64,000 bases of DNA from Diogma glabrata (Eukaryota; Arthropoda; Insecta; Diptera; Cylindrotomidae), in assembly GCA_963693315.1 (NCBI GenBank), contig OY856186.1:284228492-284292491 (forward strand). Reading direction: 5' to 3'. How positions within the stretch are numbered: the first letter of the stretch is position 1; every line of letters begins with the position of its first letter. This document shows positions 31,455-42,595 of the stretch, in pieces. Under the pieces are notes generated by a model. That model had not been told where the DNA came from and did no database searches. It was given only the letters and a program-made list of their open reading frames with translations. The position numbers were made by a program, and so were the translations under genes.

Positions 31455-32179
31455 ATTAAAAAAGTTAAATAGAACCAGAATTATCAAACAAATTATGTAG
31501 AACAAATTAAATATATAAACCGAAACTACTTGATCTATGTAATTTTACAACAATTTTTGTTTATTTGGTTAAAATCGGTTATAATATATCAAATCCACCA
31601 AAGAGCAAATGAACGCCCTATATAGATTCAAACACAGTTACAATATTAGCACAAATAATTTATAATCAAAAATTACCAAAAAATTTTTAAGACTACAAAT
31701 ATCTATCAACTTTTTATTCATGAATGTTTTTGTGAAAATAAGATGAAACCAGGTGTAATTGATAGATACTTGTTACATCGAAAACATTTCCAAATTTCCA
31801 AAGAAAATATTTAAATAAATATTTTATTTAGATTTATAAGAACATATTAACTTGACCCTTATTTTTTTATTATTCTTTTTTATATAATTTGTTCTGAAGG
31901 TTCGAAAACAAGAGAATTAATTTAGCATTCTCTCCAACACATTGGAATTTGGAACCTCTTGGGTTAGAAGGCTGAAAATCTCTTAGGCTATAGTTTAAAA
32001 ATTGCTTTAAAAGATATTGTACGTTTAAACAAAATAAACTCAAAAATGATGAAAGCATTGCCTTGTTGCATTCTATTTGTTTTCGTTTCAACAGCCACAG
32101 GATCTTAACTTATTCTTATTTTTAGAAAGATTTATGTTGTATCTCCGTGTGCAAATGTCAGGCCCAAGGTGAGATTTAA
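31455..32179. other. AT-rich spacer before the satellite
   Basis: No recognised feature. Confidence 0.5.
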
Positions 32180-32362
32180 AGTCAGACACAGTCAAAGTAA
32201 GCGTCATAATCAAAATCAAATTTCAAATCATGGTCAAAGTTAAAATTAAAGTCAAATTCAAACTCAAATGCCAAGTCTAAGTCCAATTTCAAAACGAAGT
32301 CCATATCCAAGTGTAAGTCTAAGTCCAAGTCCCACATCAAGGACAAGTCCAAGTCCAAGTTC
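32180..32362 (+). repeat. decayed left edge of the hexamer satellite
   Basis: Hexamer-like words (GTCAAAGTAAGC, AAGTCCAAGTCC, CAAAGTTAAAATT) recur with heavy substitution. This gradual loss of homogeneity at an array margin is expected when unequal exchange homogenises the interior only. Confidence 0.8.
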
Positions 32363-32692
32363 AAGTCAAATTCAAATTCATATTCAAATTCAAATTCAAA
32401 TTCAAATTCAAATTCAAATTCAAATTCAAATTCAAATTCAAATTCAAATTCAAATTCAAATTCAAATTCAAATTCAAATTCAAATTCAAATTCAAATTCA
32501 AATTCAAATTCAAATTCAAATTCAAATTCAAATTCAAATTCAAATTCAAATTCAAATTCAAATTCAAATTCAAATTCAAATTCAAATTCATATTCAAATT
32601 CAAATTCAAATTCAAATTCAAATTCAAATTCAAATTCAAATTCAAATTCAAATTCAAATTCAAATTCAAATTAAAATTCAAAGTCAAATTTA
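32363..32692 (+). repeat. TTCAAA hexamer array
   Basis: About 55 nearly perfect copies of TTCAAA (equivalently AAATTC), with rare TTCATA variants at both sides (near 32379 and 32588). It is a distinct sub-family differing by one base from the main CAAAGT hexamer. Confidence 0.95.
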
Positions 32693-35600
32693 AAGTCAAA
32701 TTCAAAGTCAAAGTCAAAATCAAAGTCATAAAGTCAAAGTCATAAAGTCAAAGCCAAAGTCAAAGTCAAAGTCAAAGTCAAAGTCAAAGTGAAAGTCAAA
32801 GTCAAAGTCAAAGTCAAAGTCAAAGTCAAAGTCAAAGTCAAAGTCAAAGTCAAAGTCAAAGTCAAAGTCAAAGTCAAAGTCAAAGTCAAAGTCAAAGTCA
32901 AAGTCAAAGTCAAAGTCAAAGTCAAAGTCAAAGTCAAAGTCAAAGTCAAAGTCAAAGTCAAAGTCAAAGTCAAAGTCAAAGTCAAAGTCAAAGTCAAAGT
33001 CAAAGTCAAAGTCAAAGTCAAAGTCAAAGTCAAAGTCAAAGTCAAAGTCAAAGTCAAAGTCAAAGTCAAAGTCAAAGTCAAAGTCAAAGTCAAAGTCAAA
33101 GTCAAAGTCAAAGTCAAAGTCAAAGTCAAAGTCAAAGTCAAAGTCAAAGTCAAAGTCAAAGTCAAAGTCAAAGTCAAAGTCAAAGTCAAAGTCATAGTCA
33201 AAGTCAAAGTCAAAGTCAAAGTCAAAGTCAAAGTCAAAGTCAAAGTCAAAGTCAAAGTCAAAGTCAAAGTCAAAGTCAAGGTCAAAGTCAAAGTCAAAGT
33301 CATAGTCAAAGTCAAAGTCAAAGTCAAAGTCAAAGTCAAAGTCAAAGTCAAAGTCAAAGTCAAAGTCAAAGTCAAAGTCAAAGTCAAAGTCAAAGTCAAA
33401 GTCAAAGTCAAAGTCAAAGTCAAAGTCAAAGTCAAAGTCAAAGTCAAAGTCAAAGTCAAAGTCAAAAACAAAGTCAAAGTCAAAGTCAAAGTCAAAGTCA
33501 AAGTCAAAGTCAAAGTCAAAGTCAAAGTCAAAGTCAAAGTCAAAGTCAAAGTCAAAGTCAAAGTCAAAGTCAAAGTCAAAGTCAAAGTCAAAGTCAAAGT
33601 CAAAGTCAAAGTCAAAGTCAAAGTCAAAGTCAAAGTCAAAGTCAAAGTCAAAGTCAAAGTCAAAGTCAAAGTCAAAGTCAAAGTCAAAGTCAAAGTCAAA
33701 GTCAAAGTCAGAGTCAAAGTCAAAGTCAAAGTCAAAGTCAAAGTCAAAGTCAAAGTCAAAGTCAAAGTCAAAGTCAAAGTCAAAGTCAAAGTCAAAGTCA
33801 AAGTCAAAGTCAAAGTCAAAGTCAAAGTCAAAGTCAAAGTCGAAGTCAAAGTCAAAGTCAAAGTCAAAGTCAAAGTCAAAGTCAAAGTCAAAGTCAAAGT
33901 CAAAGTCAAAGTCAAAGTCAAAGTAAAAGTCAAAGTCGAAGTCAAAGTCAAAGTCAAAGTCAAAGTCAAAGTCAAAGTCAAAGTCAAAGTCAAAGTCAAA
34001 GTCAAAGTCAAAGTCAAAGTCAAAGTCAAAGTCAAAGTCAAAGTCAAAGTCAAAGTCAAAGTCAAAGTCAAAGTCAAAGTCAAAGTCAAAGTCAAAGTCA
34101 AAGTCAAAGTCAAAGTCAAAGTCAAAGTCAAAGTCAAAGTCAAAGTCAAAGTCAAAGTCAAAGTCAAAGTCAAAGTCAAAGTCAAAGTCAAAGTCAAAGT
34201 CAAAGTCAAAGTCAAAGTCAAAGTCAAAGTCAAAGTCAAAGTCAAAGTCAAAGTCAAAGTCAAAGTCAAAGTCAAAGTCAAAGTCAAAGTCAAAGTCAAA
34301 GTCAAAGTCGAAGTCAAAGTCAAAGTCAAAGTCAAAGTCAAAGTCAAAGTCAAAGTCAAAGTCAAAGTCAAAGTCAAAGTCAAAGTCAAAGTCAAAGTCA
34401 AAGTCAAAGTCAAAGTCAAAGTCAAAGTCAAAGTCAAAGTCAAAGTCAAAGTCAAAGTCAAAGTCAAAGTCAAAGTCAAAGTCAAAGTCAAAGTCAAAGT
34501 CAAAGTCAAAGTCAAAGTCAAAGTCAAAGTCAAAGTCAAAGTCAAAGTCAAAGTCAAAGTCAAAGTCAAAGTCAAAGTCAAAGTCAAAGTCAAAGTCAAA
34601 GTCAAAGTCAAAGTCAAAGTCAAAGTCAAAATCAAAGTCAAAGTCAAAGTCAAAGTCAATGTCAAAATCAAAGTCAAAGTTAAAGTCAAAGTCAAAGTCA
34701 AAGTCAAAGTAAGTCAAAGTCAAAGTTAAAGTCAAAGTCAAAGTCAAAGTCAAAGTAAAAGTCAAAGTCAAAGTCAAAGTCAAAGTCAAAGTCAAAGTCA
34801 AAGTCAAAGTCAAAGTCAAAGTCAAAGTCAAAGTCAAAGTCAAAGTCAAAGTCAAAGTCAAAGTCAAAGTCAAAGTCAAAGTCAAAGTCAAAGTCAAAGT
34901 CAAAGTCAAAGTCAAAGTCAAAGTCAAAGTCAAAGTCAAAGTCAAAGTCAAAGTCAAAGTCAAAGTCAAAGTCAAAGTCAAAGTCAAAGTCAAAGTCAAA
35001 GTCAAAGTCAAAGTCAAAGTCAAAGTCAAAGTCAAAGTCAAAGTCAAAGTCAAAGTCAAAGTCAAAGTCAAAGTCAAAGTCAAAGTCAAAGTCAAAGTCA
35101 AAGTCAAAGTCAAAGTCAAAGTCAAAGTCAAAGTCAAAGTCAAAGTCAAAGTCAAAGTCAAAGTCAAAGTCAAAGTCAAAGTCAAAGTCAAAGTCAAAGT
35201 CAAAGTCAAAGTCAAAGTCAAAGTCAAAGTCAAAGTCAAAGTCAAAGTCAAAGTCAAAGCCAAAGCCAAAGCCAAAGCCAAAGCCAAAGTCAAAGCCAAA
35301 GTCAAAGCCCTTTGAGTCAAAGTCAAAGTCAAAGCCAAAGCCAAAGCCAAAGTCAAAGTCAAAGTCAAAGTCAAAGTCAAAGTCAAAGTCAAAGTCAAAG
35401 TCAAAGTCAAAGTCAAAGTCAAAATCAAAGTCAAAGTCAAAGTCAAAGTCAAAGTCAAAGTCAAAGTCAAAGTCAAAGTCAAAGTCAAAGTCAAAGTCAA
35501 AGTCAAAGTCAAAGTCAAAGTCAAAGTCAAAGTCAAAGTCAAAGTCAAAGTCAAAGTCAAAGTCAAAGTCAAAGTCAAAGTCAAAGTCAAAGTCAAAGTC

Positions 35601-38600
35601 AAAGTCAAAGTCAGAGTCAAAGTCAAAGTCAAAGTCAAAGTCAAAGTCAAAGTCAAAGTCAAAGTCAAAGTCAAAGTCAAAGTCAAAGTCAAAGTCAAAG
35701 TCAAAGTCAAAGTCAAAGTCAAAGTCAAAGTCAAAGTCAAAGTCAAAGTCAAAGTCAAAGTCAAAGTCAAAGTCAAAGTCAAAGTCAAAGTCAAAGTCAA
35801 AGTCAAAGTCAAAGTCAAAGTCAAAGTCAAAGTCAAAGTCAAAGTCAAAGTCAAAGTCAAAGTCAAAGTCAAAGTCAAAGTCAAAGTCAAAGTCAAAGTC
35901 AAAGTCAAAGTCAAAGTCAAAGTCAAAGTCAAAGTCAAAGTCAAAGTCAAAGTCAAAGTCAAAGTCAAAGTCAAAGTCAAAGTCAAAGTCAAAGTCAAAG
36001 TCAAAGTCACAGTCACAGTCAAAGTCAAAGTCAAAGTCAAAGTCAAAGTCAAAGTCAAAGTCAAAGTCAAAGTGAAAGTCAAAGTCAAAGTCAAAGTCAA
36101 AGTCAAAGTCAAAGTCAAAGTCAAAGTCAAAGTCAAAGTCAAAGTCAAAGTCAAAGTCAAAGTCAAAGTCAAAGTCAAAGTCAAAGTCAAAGTCAAAGTC
36201 AAAGTCAAAGTCAAAGTCAAAGTCAAAGTCAAAGTCAAAGTCAAAGTCAAAGTCAAAGTCACAGTCACAGTCACAGTCAAAGTCAAAGTCAAAGTCAAAG
36301 TCAAAGTCAAAGTCAAAGTCAAAGTCAAAGTCAAAGTCAAAGTCAAAGTCAACGTCAAAGTCAAAGTCAATGTCAAAATCAAAGTCAAAGTCAAAGTCAA
36401 AGTCAAAGTCAAAGTCAAAGTCAAAGTCAAAGTCAAAATCAAAGTCAAAGTCAAAGTCAAAGTCAAAATCAAAGTCAAAGTCAAAGTCAAAGTCAAAGTC
36501 AATGTCAAAATCAAAGTCAAAGTCAAAGTTAAAGTCAAAGTCAAAGTAAAAGTCAAAGTCAAAGTCAAAGTCAAAGTCAAAGTCAAAGTCAAAGTCAAAG
36601 TAAAGTCAAAGTCAAAGTCAAAGTTAAAGTCAAAGTCAAAGTCAAAGTCAAAGTCAAAGTCAAATTCAAAGTCAAAGTCAAAGTCAAAGTCAAAGTCAAA
36701 GTCAAAGTCATAGTCAAAGTCAAAGTCAAAGTCAAAGTCAAAGTCAAAGTCAAAGTCAAAGTCAAGGTCAAAGTCAAAGTCAAAGTCAAAGTCAAAGTCA
36801 AAGTCAAAGTCAAAGTCAAAGTCAAAGTCAAAGTCAAAGTCAAAGTCAAAGTCAAAGTCAAAGTCAAAGTCAAAGTCAAAATCAAAGTCAAAGTCAAAGT
36901 CAAAGTCAAAGTCAAAGTCAAAGTCAAAGTCAAAGTCAAAGTCAAAGTCAAAGTCAAAGTCAAAGTCAAAGTCAAAGTCAAAGTCAAAGTCAAAGTCAAA
37001 GTCAAAGTCAAAGTCAAAGTCAAAGTCAAAGTCAAAGTCAAAGTCAAAGTCAAAGTCAAAGTCAAAGTCAAAGTCAAAGTCAAAGTCAAAGTCAAAGTCA
37101 AAGTCAAAGTCAAAGTCAAAGTCAAAGTCAAAGTCAAAGTCAAAGTCAAAGTCAAAGTCAAAGTCAAAGTCAAAGTCAAAGTCAAAGTCAAAGTCAAAGT
37201 CAAAGTCAAAGTCAAAGTCAAAGTCAAAGTCAAAGTCAAAGTCAAAGTCAAAGTCAAAGTCAAAGTCAAAGTCAAAGTCAAAGTCAAAGTCAAAGTCAAA
37301 GTCAAAGTCAAAGTCAAAGTCAAAGTCAAAGTCAAAGTCAAAGTCAAAGTCAAAGTCAAAGTCAAAGTCAAAGTCAAAGTCAAAGTCAAAGTCAAAGTCA
37401 AAGTCAAAGTCAAAGTCAAAGTCAAAGTCAAAGTCAAAGTCAAAGTCAAAGTCAAAGTCAAAGTCAAAGTCAAAGTCAAAGTCAAAGTCAAAGTCAAAGT
37501 CAAAGTCAAAGTCAAAGTCAAAGTCAAAGTCAAAGTCAAAGTCAAAGTCAAAGTCAAAGTCAAAGTCAAAGTCAAAGTCAAAGTCAAAGTCAAAGTCAAA
37601 GTCAAAGTCAAAGTCAAAGTCAAAGTCAAAGTCAAAGTCAAAGTCAAAGTCAAAGTCAAAGTCAAAGTCAAAGTCAAAGTCAAAGTCAAAGTCAAAGTCA
37701 AAGTCAAAGTCAAAGTCAAAGTCAAAGTCAAAGTCAAAGTCAAAGTCAAAGTCAAAGTCAAAGTCAAAGTCAAAGTCAAAGTCAAAGTCAAAGTCAAAGT
37801 CAAAGTCAAAGTCAAAGTCAAAGTCAAAGTCAAAGTCAAAGTCAAAGTCAAAGTCAAAGTCAAAGTCAAAGTCAAAGTCAAAGTCAAAGTCAAAGTCAAA
37901 GTCAAAGCCAAAGCCAAAGCCAAAGCCAAAGCCAAAGTCAAAGTCAAAGTCAAAGTCAAAGTCAAAGTCAAAGCCAAAGCCAAAGTCAAAGTCAAAGTCA
38001 AAGTCAAAGTCAAAGTCAAAGTCAAAGTCAAAGTCAAAGTCAAAGTCAAAGTCAAAGTCAAAGTCAAAGTCAAAGTCAAAGTCAAAGTCAAAGTCAAAGT
38101 CAAAGTCAAAGTCAAAGTCAAAGTCAAAGTCAAAGTCAAAGTCAAAGTCAAAGTCAAAGTCAAAGTCAAAGTCAAAGTCAAAGTCAAAGTCAAAGTCAAA
38201 GTCAAAGTCAAAGTCAAAGTCAAAGTCAAAGTCAAAGTCAAAGTCAAAGTCAAAGTCAAAGTCAAAGTCAAAGTCAAAGTCAAAGTCAAAGTCAAAGTCA
38301 AAGTCAAAGTCAAAGTCAAAGTCAAAGTCAAAGTCAAAGTCAAAGTCAAAGTCAAAGTCAAAGTCAAAGTCAAAGTCAAAGTCAAAGTCAAAGTCAAAGT
38401 CAAAGTCAAAGTCAAAGTCAAAGTCAAAGTCAAAGTCAAAGTCAAAGTCAAAGTCAAAGTCAAAGTCAAAGTCAAAGTCAAAGTCAAAGTCAAAGTCAAA
38501 GTCAAAGTCAAAGTCAAAGTCAAAGTCAAAGTCAAAGTCAAAGTCAGAGTCAAAGTCAAAGTCAAAGTCAAAGTCAAAGTCAAAGTCAAAGTCAAAGTCA

Positions 38601-39800
38601 AAGTCAAAGTCAAAGTCAAAGTCAAAGTCAAAGTCAAAGTCAAAGTCAAAGTCAAAGTCAAAGTCAAAGTCAAAGTCAAAGTCAAAGTCAAAGTCAAAGT
38701 CAAAGTCAAAGTCAAAGTCAAAGTCAAAGTCAAAGTCAAAGTCAAAGTCAAAGTCAAAGTCAAAGTCAAAGTCAAAGTCAAAGTCAAAGTCAAAGTCAAA
38801 GTCAAAGTCAAAGTCAAAGTCAAAGTCAAAGTCAAAGTCAAAGTCAAAGTCAAAGTCAAAGTCAAAGTCAAAGTCAAAGTCAAAGTCAAAGTCAAAGTCA
38901 AAGTCAAAGTCAAAGTCAAAGTCACAGTCAAAGTCACAGTCACAGTCAAAGTCAAAGTCAAAGTCAAAGTCAAAGTCAAAGTCAAAGTCAAAGTCAAAGT
39001 CAAAGTCAAAGTCAAAGTCAAAGTCAAAGTCAAAGTCAAAGTCAAAGTCAAAGTCAAAGTCAAAGTCAAAGTCAAAGTCAAAGTCAAAGTCAAAGTCAAA
39101 GTCAAAGTCAAAGTCAAAGTCAAAGTCAAAATCAAAGTCAAAGTCAAAGTCAAAGTCAAAATCAAAGTCAAAGTCAAAGTCAAAGTCAAAGTCAAAGTTA
39201 AAGTCAAAGTCAAAGTCAAAGTCAAAGTCAAAGTAAGTCAAAGTCAAAGTTAAAGTCAAAGTCAAAGTCAAAGTCAAAGTCAAAGTCAAAGTCAAAGTCA
39301 AAGTCAAAGTCAAAGTCAAAGTCAAAGTCAAAGTCAAAGTCAAAGTCAAAGTTAAAGTCAAAGTCAAAGTCAAAGTCAAAGTCAAAGTCAAAGTCAAATT
39401 CAAATTCAAAGTCAAAGTCAAAGTCAAAGTCAAAGTCAAAGTCAAAGTCAAAGTCAAAGTCAAAGTCAAAGTCAAAGTCAAAGTCAAAGTCAAAGTCAAA
39501 GTCAAAGTCAAAGTCAAAGTCAAAGTCAAAGTCAAAGTCAAAGTCAAAGTCAAAGTCAAAGTCAAAGTCAAAGTCAAAGTCAAAGTCAAAGTCAAAGTCA
39601 AAGTCAAAGTCAAAGTCAAAGTCAAAGTCAAAGTCAAAGTCAAAGTCAAAGTCAAAGTCAAAGTCAAAGTCAAAGTCAAAGTCAAAGTCAAAGTCAAAGT
39701 CAAAGTCAAAGTCAAAGTCAAAGTCAAAGTCAAAGTCAAAGTCAAAGTCAAAGTCAAAGTCAAAGTCAAAGTCAAAGTCAAAGTCAAAGTCAAAGTCAGA

Positions 39801-39844
<44 letters not shown>

Positions 39845-39889
39845 CAAAGTCAAAGTCTAAATCATATTCAAAGTCAAAGTCAAAGACAA
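32693..39889 (+). repeat. CAAAGT hexamer satellite, block 1
   Basis: About 7.2 kb, roughly 1200 hexamers. Scattered variants (CATAGT, CGAAGT, CAGAGT, CAAAAT, TAAAGT) and clustered ones: CAAAGC groups near 35258-35340 and 37907-37985, CACAGT groups near 36009, 36259 and 38923, CAAGGT group 39802-39845. Phase slips occur at AAGTAAGTC near 34710 and 39232. On the + strand all three frames are open (KV, KS, SQ); on the minus strand two of three are open (DF, TL) and one reads Leu-stop. The long low-complexity ORFs follow from this arithmetic and are not genes. Confidence 0.97.
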
Positions 39890-40794
39890 GATTAGATTAG
39901 ATTAGATTAGAAAGGGTTGGACTAGTTGCACGAGGCAGAACTTCTCCTGGGACGCAGACTCTACGGTTCATAGCGCCGTGTCCGAGTTTGGTCTCATAAC
40001 AACTATTCTACAAACCTTTCTGTGAGTTTAATAAAATCTAAAACCAACTATATAGGCAACAGTATGATTGTGACACCCTCTACAGTTGGAGAGCCAAAAA
40101 TCCTAGCTCTGACATTAGAAAAGGATGGACATTGGACATATACACAAAACGGGATCCGAGTCTTCCTCCTCTTTAAGACAACACCAACACACAGTACTTT
40201 CACTAAGTCCCATGGTAAAAAAGTGTTTAGTTAGATGTCCATGTCCTGTAAGGACACCTTCCACAGTGCTGAGAATTTTCCTCTTCAGACTTAAAAGAAA
40301 ATTATCATTTTTATCTGAAATGCTAAAAACCATCTTACTTTGTCTGCTGTCGATGACGCATTCTACAAAGCCGTCATCTTGAGGTCGGCATCAACCTTTA
40401 ATAGTGACAAGGCAAACGTTTTGGATAACGCCAAGGCGGGTTCTGGACCTGAGTACTTCATGCCCGCTCCAGTCCTTGCAAGTTCATCCGCTTTTATGTT
40501 GGCCGGAATGCCACTATGACCTGGAACCTACCGCAAAGTGATATTGTTGTGTTTCGCTATCTTACAAAGATTTTTCCTACACTCATTGAAGAGTTTGGAA
40601 GTATAGTCTCCGCGTTTACCAGTGCTTTGATAGCTGTTTGGCTATCCGAACAGATGCAGATTTTTTTTCCTTGTAGACGAAGTAGAGTTATTAGATGTGT
40701 GCATTCATTGATAGCATATACCTCCGCTTGAAGAACAGTACAAAATCGTTCAAGCGAAAATTTCTTGCTGTTTATGACATTATCTGCTTCCAGG
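39890..40794 (-). pseudogene. LINE RNase H fragment with (TAATC)n tail, unit A
   Basis: Minus strand. It opens with LEADNVINSKKFSLERF, then RNase H motifs VLQAEVYAIN (catalytic E) and ICSDSQTAIKAL (catalytic D). A frameshift near 40600 leads to HNNITLR-stop-VPGHSGIPANIKADELAR, where the expected Trp is TAG (40528-40530). A C-terminal Cys-rich region follows (GVLTGHGHL, then MGLSESTVCWCC). The 3' end is a (TAATC)4 tail at 39890-39910, the microsatellite-type tail of some RNase H-bearing LINEs. The 5' side is cut by the hAT terminus. Dead copy. Confidence 0.85.
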
Positions 40795-41916
40795 TAGGGT
40801 TGCACCGATTAATCGGTAGATAATCGGCCAATTTGCCGATTAATCGGTATCGGCATATTTGTCTGATTAATCCGCCGATTATCAACATATTTTTTTCCAT
40901 CGGATATCACATTTTCAACACAACAAGCTCTAAATTCTAAAACGCAATAATCAATTATAGTTGTAGACAATTTAAAATTAAGGACTGCGACATTTCTGGT
41001 TACGGTGAACTCTCCTAACTCGGCGAATCTTCTGAAAATATTATTATGAGTGCTATATAGATTTCATTTATATATTTCAGTGTAATTCATTATCTCAGCA
41101 TCTTTATCACAGCGAATCTAAATTTCGAGAATTGCGTGATTTTTGGCTTGAAGACTTATTTCCAAAGATTCATCATAACTTCGGTTCTAGTAAAAATAGA
41201 AATTTTTTTCTGTTTTATTTTAAAGCTAAAAGATGGAATTTTTTAAAAGTGTTATATAAAAAAATTATTAACAAATTCCTATTGTTATAAACAAATAAAA
41301 TGTTAAAATCGATTTTCAGTCACACAATTTCAGTCAAATCAAAAATGTCTTGATAACATTTTGTCTTAATCTGTTCCGCATGTTAAAGAATGACCCATCT
41401 ATGGAATTTTTTGTCGTCCCACGCTCGATAACTTAATTTATTTCTAACAGTAAAAATCATTTCTTCATTAATTAAAAATACGTATTTTATAGGAAATTAA
41501 ACGTAGAACACGATGATCACACTAAAAACTCATTTCGTGGGTGATGCGATTTCTCAAGTTAGTAGTTAAAAAAAATATTTAAATAGTTTAAAAATAATAA
41601 TACACAATAAAAAATTGATTTCCTTTATTTTGTTAAACAAATTTGACAGATCTAAAAAATGTGACTTTTTTGTGTTCGATTCTCAAATATTTTAAGGAAA
41701 AAATTGAAAAAATAAAAGTAGCACTACAAAAACAAATGCAAAACTGAAAGAGTTTTGCCCGCTCTGAGGTCAAAACGTAAATCGAAAAACGAAAACGCTA
41801 TTAGTCTCAAATGTGCTGGTCTACCATTATACAATAGAATAACAACAATTACAGAAAAAATATTCGAAGACGCAATATTGATTTACTATTAATCAATTAA
41901 TTTACGATTAAATTTA
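40795..41916. repeat. hAT end, foldback and MITE fragments, unit A
   Basis: TAGGGTTGCACCGATTAATCG at 40795 opens a truncated end of the hAT family seen complete at 3592-5706, again rich in CCGATTAATCGG words up to about 40885. 41117-41535 matches 20900-21290 of the foldback element, and 41547-41580 (GATTTCTCAAGTTAGTAGTT) matches the MITE end at 27640-27667. 41581-41914 is unclassified AT-rich sequence. Confidence 0.75.
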
Positions 41917-42595
41917 CAGGTCGTTCAATAAGTCCGTAGGATAAGTAAGAAAAAAACAACATTTTGACAAAACTCGATTTTTTTATTCAACATAGTTGCC
42001 TTCGAGGGCGATACAACGAGTATAGCGATTTTCCAACTTTTCTATACCACTTTTATAGTACGATTTCTCTTTCTCGTCAAAATAGGCCTCAGTTTCAGCG
42101 ATTACTTCATCATTGGACTTAAATTTCTTTCCAGCAAGCATTCTCTTGAGATCTGAAAACAGAAAAAAGTCGCTGGGGGCTAAATCTGGAGAATATGGTG
42201 GGTGGGTAAGCAATTCAAAGCCCAATTCATTCAATTTTGCCATCGTTTTCATCGATCTGTGACACGGTGCATTATCTTGGTGAAACAACACTTTTTTCTT
42301 TTGCAAATGTGGCCGTTTCTTTGCGATTTCAGCCTTCAATCGATCCAAAAGTTCACAGTAATACTCGCTGTTGATGGTGGTTCCTTTTTGGAGATAGTCG
42401 ATGAATATTATTCCGTTCGTATCCCAAAATACAGACGCCATCACCTTACCGGCCGACTGTTGCGTCTTTGCTCGCTTTGGATTCGGTTCGTCGACTGCTG
42501 TCCACTAAGCTGACTGTCTTTTGGATTCTGGTGTGTAATTGTGAAGCCATGTCTCATCCATTGTCACATATCTACGATAGAATTCCCTTTTATTG
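41917..42595 (-). pseudogene. mariner transposase C-terminal half, unit A
   Basis: The 3' terminus CAGGTCGTTCAATAAGTCCG at 41917 is preceded by TA, the mariner target. The coding frame reads leftward from the satellite junction: REFYRRYVTMDETWLHNYTP with the first catalytic Asp, an in-frame TAG at 42505-42507, then SAGKVMASVFWDTNG, HQDNAPCH (second Asp), and YSPDLAPSDFF (third Asp, 34 residues on, the D34D pattern). The stop codon of the frame is at 41983. About the N-terminal half, with the DNA-binding region and the other TIR, is missing; the gene runs straight into CAAAGT repeats. The 153-codon frame after the TAG is uninterrupted, but the protein cannot be functional. Confidence 0.92.

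Larger units (their letters stand above)
39890..42595. repeat. composite higher-order unit A
   Basis: A 2706-bp non-satellite block inside the hexamer array, a chain of transposon fragments: LINE 3' end (39890-40794), hAT end (from 40795), foldback fragment (41117-41535), MITE end (41547-41580), unclassified AT-rich DNA (41581-41914) and mariner 3' half (41917-42595). Copies B, C and D have the same internal junctions and the same boundaries with the satellite, so they arose by duplication. Confidence 0.95.

Noticed and set aside
32726..39853. 2375-codon minus-strand ORF and the other giant ORFs with TL, DF, KV, KS or SQ repeats between 32 and 64 kb
   Set aside because: They are direct readings of the CAAAGT hexamer, which lacks stops in five frames. 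Frame changes between TL and DF simply follow phase slips in the array.
39890..39910. GATTA repeats as telomeric sequence
   Set aside because: Only four pentamers, not the TTAGG insect telomere. They sit exactly at the 3' end of a LINE fragment, so they are its tail.
40022..40382. Plus-strand small ORFs repeated in each unit (40022-40234, 40125-40382, 40516-40731, 42202-42513)
   Set aside because: They lie opposite the LINE and mariner coding strands and have no protein-like features of their own.
40557..40805. 82-codon ORF as a stand-alone ribonuclease H gene
   Set aside because: It is part of a frameshifted LINE fragment; the rest of the domain follows in another frame with a nonsense codon.
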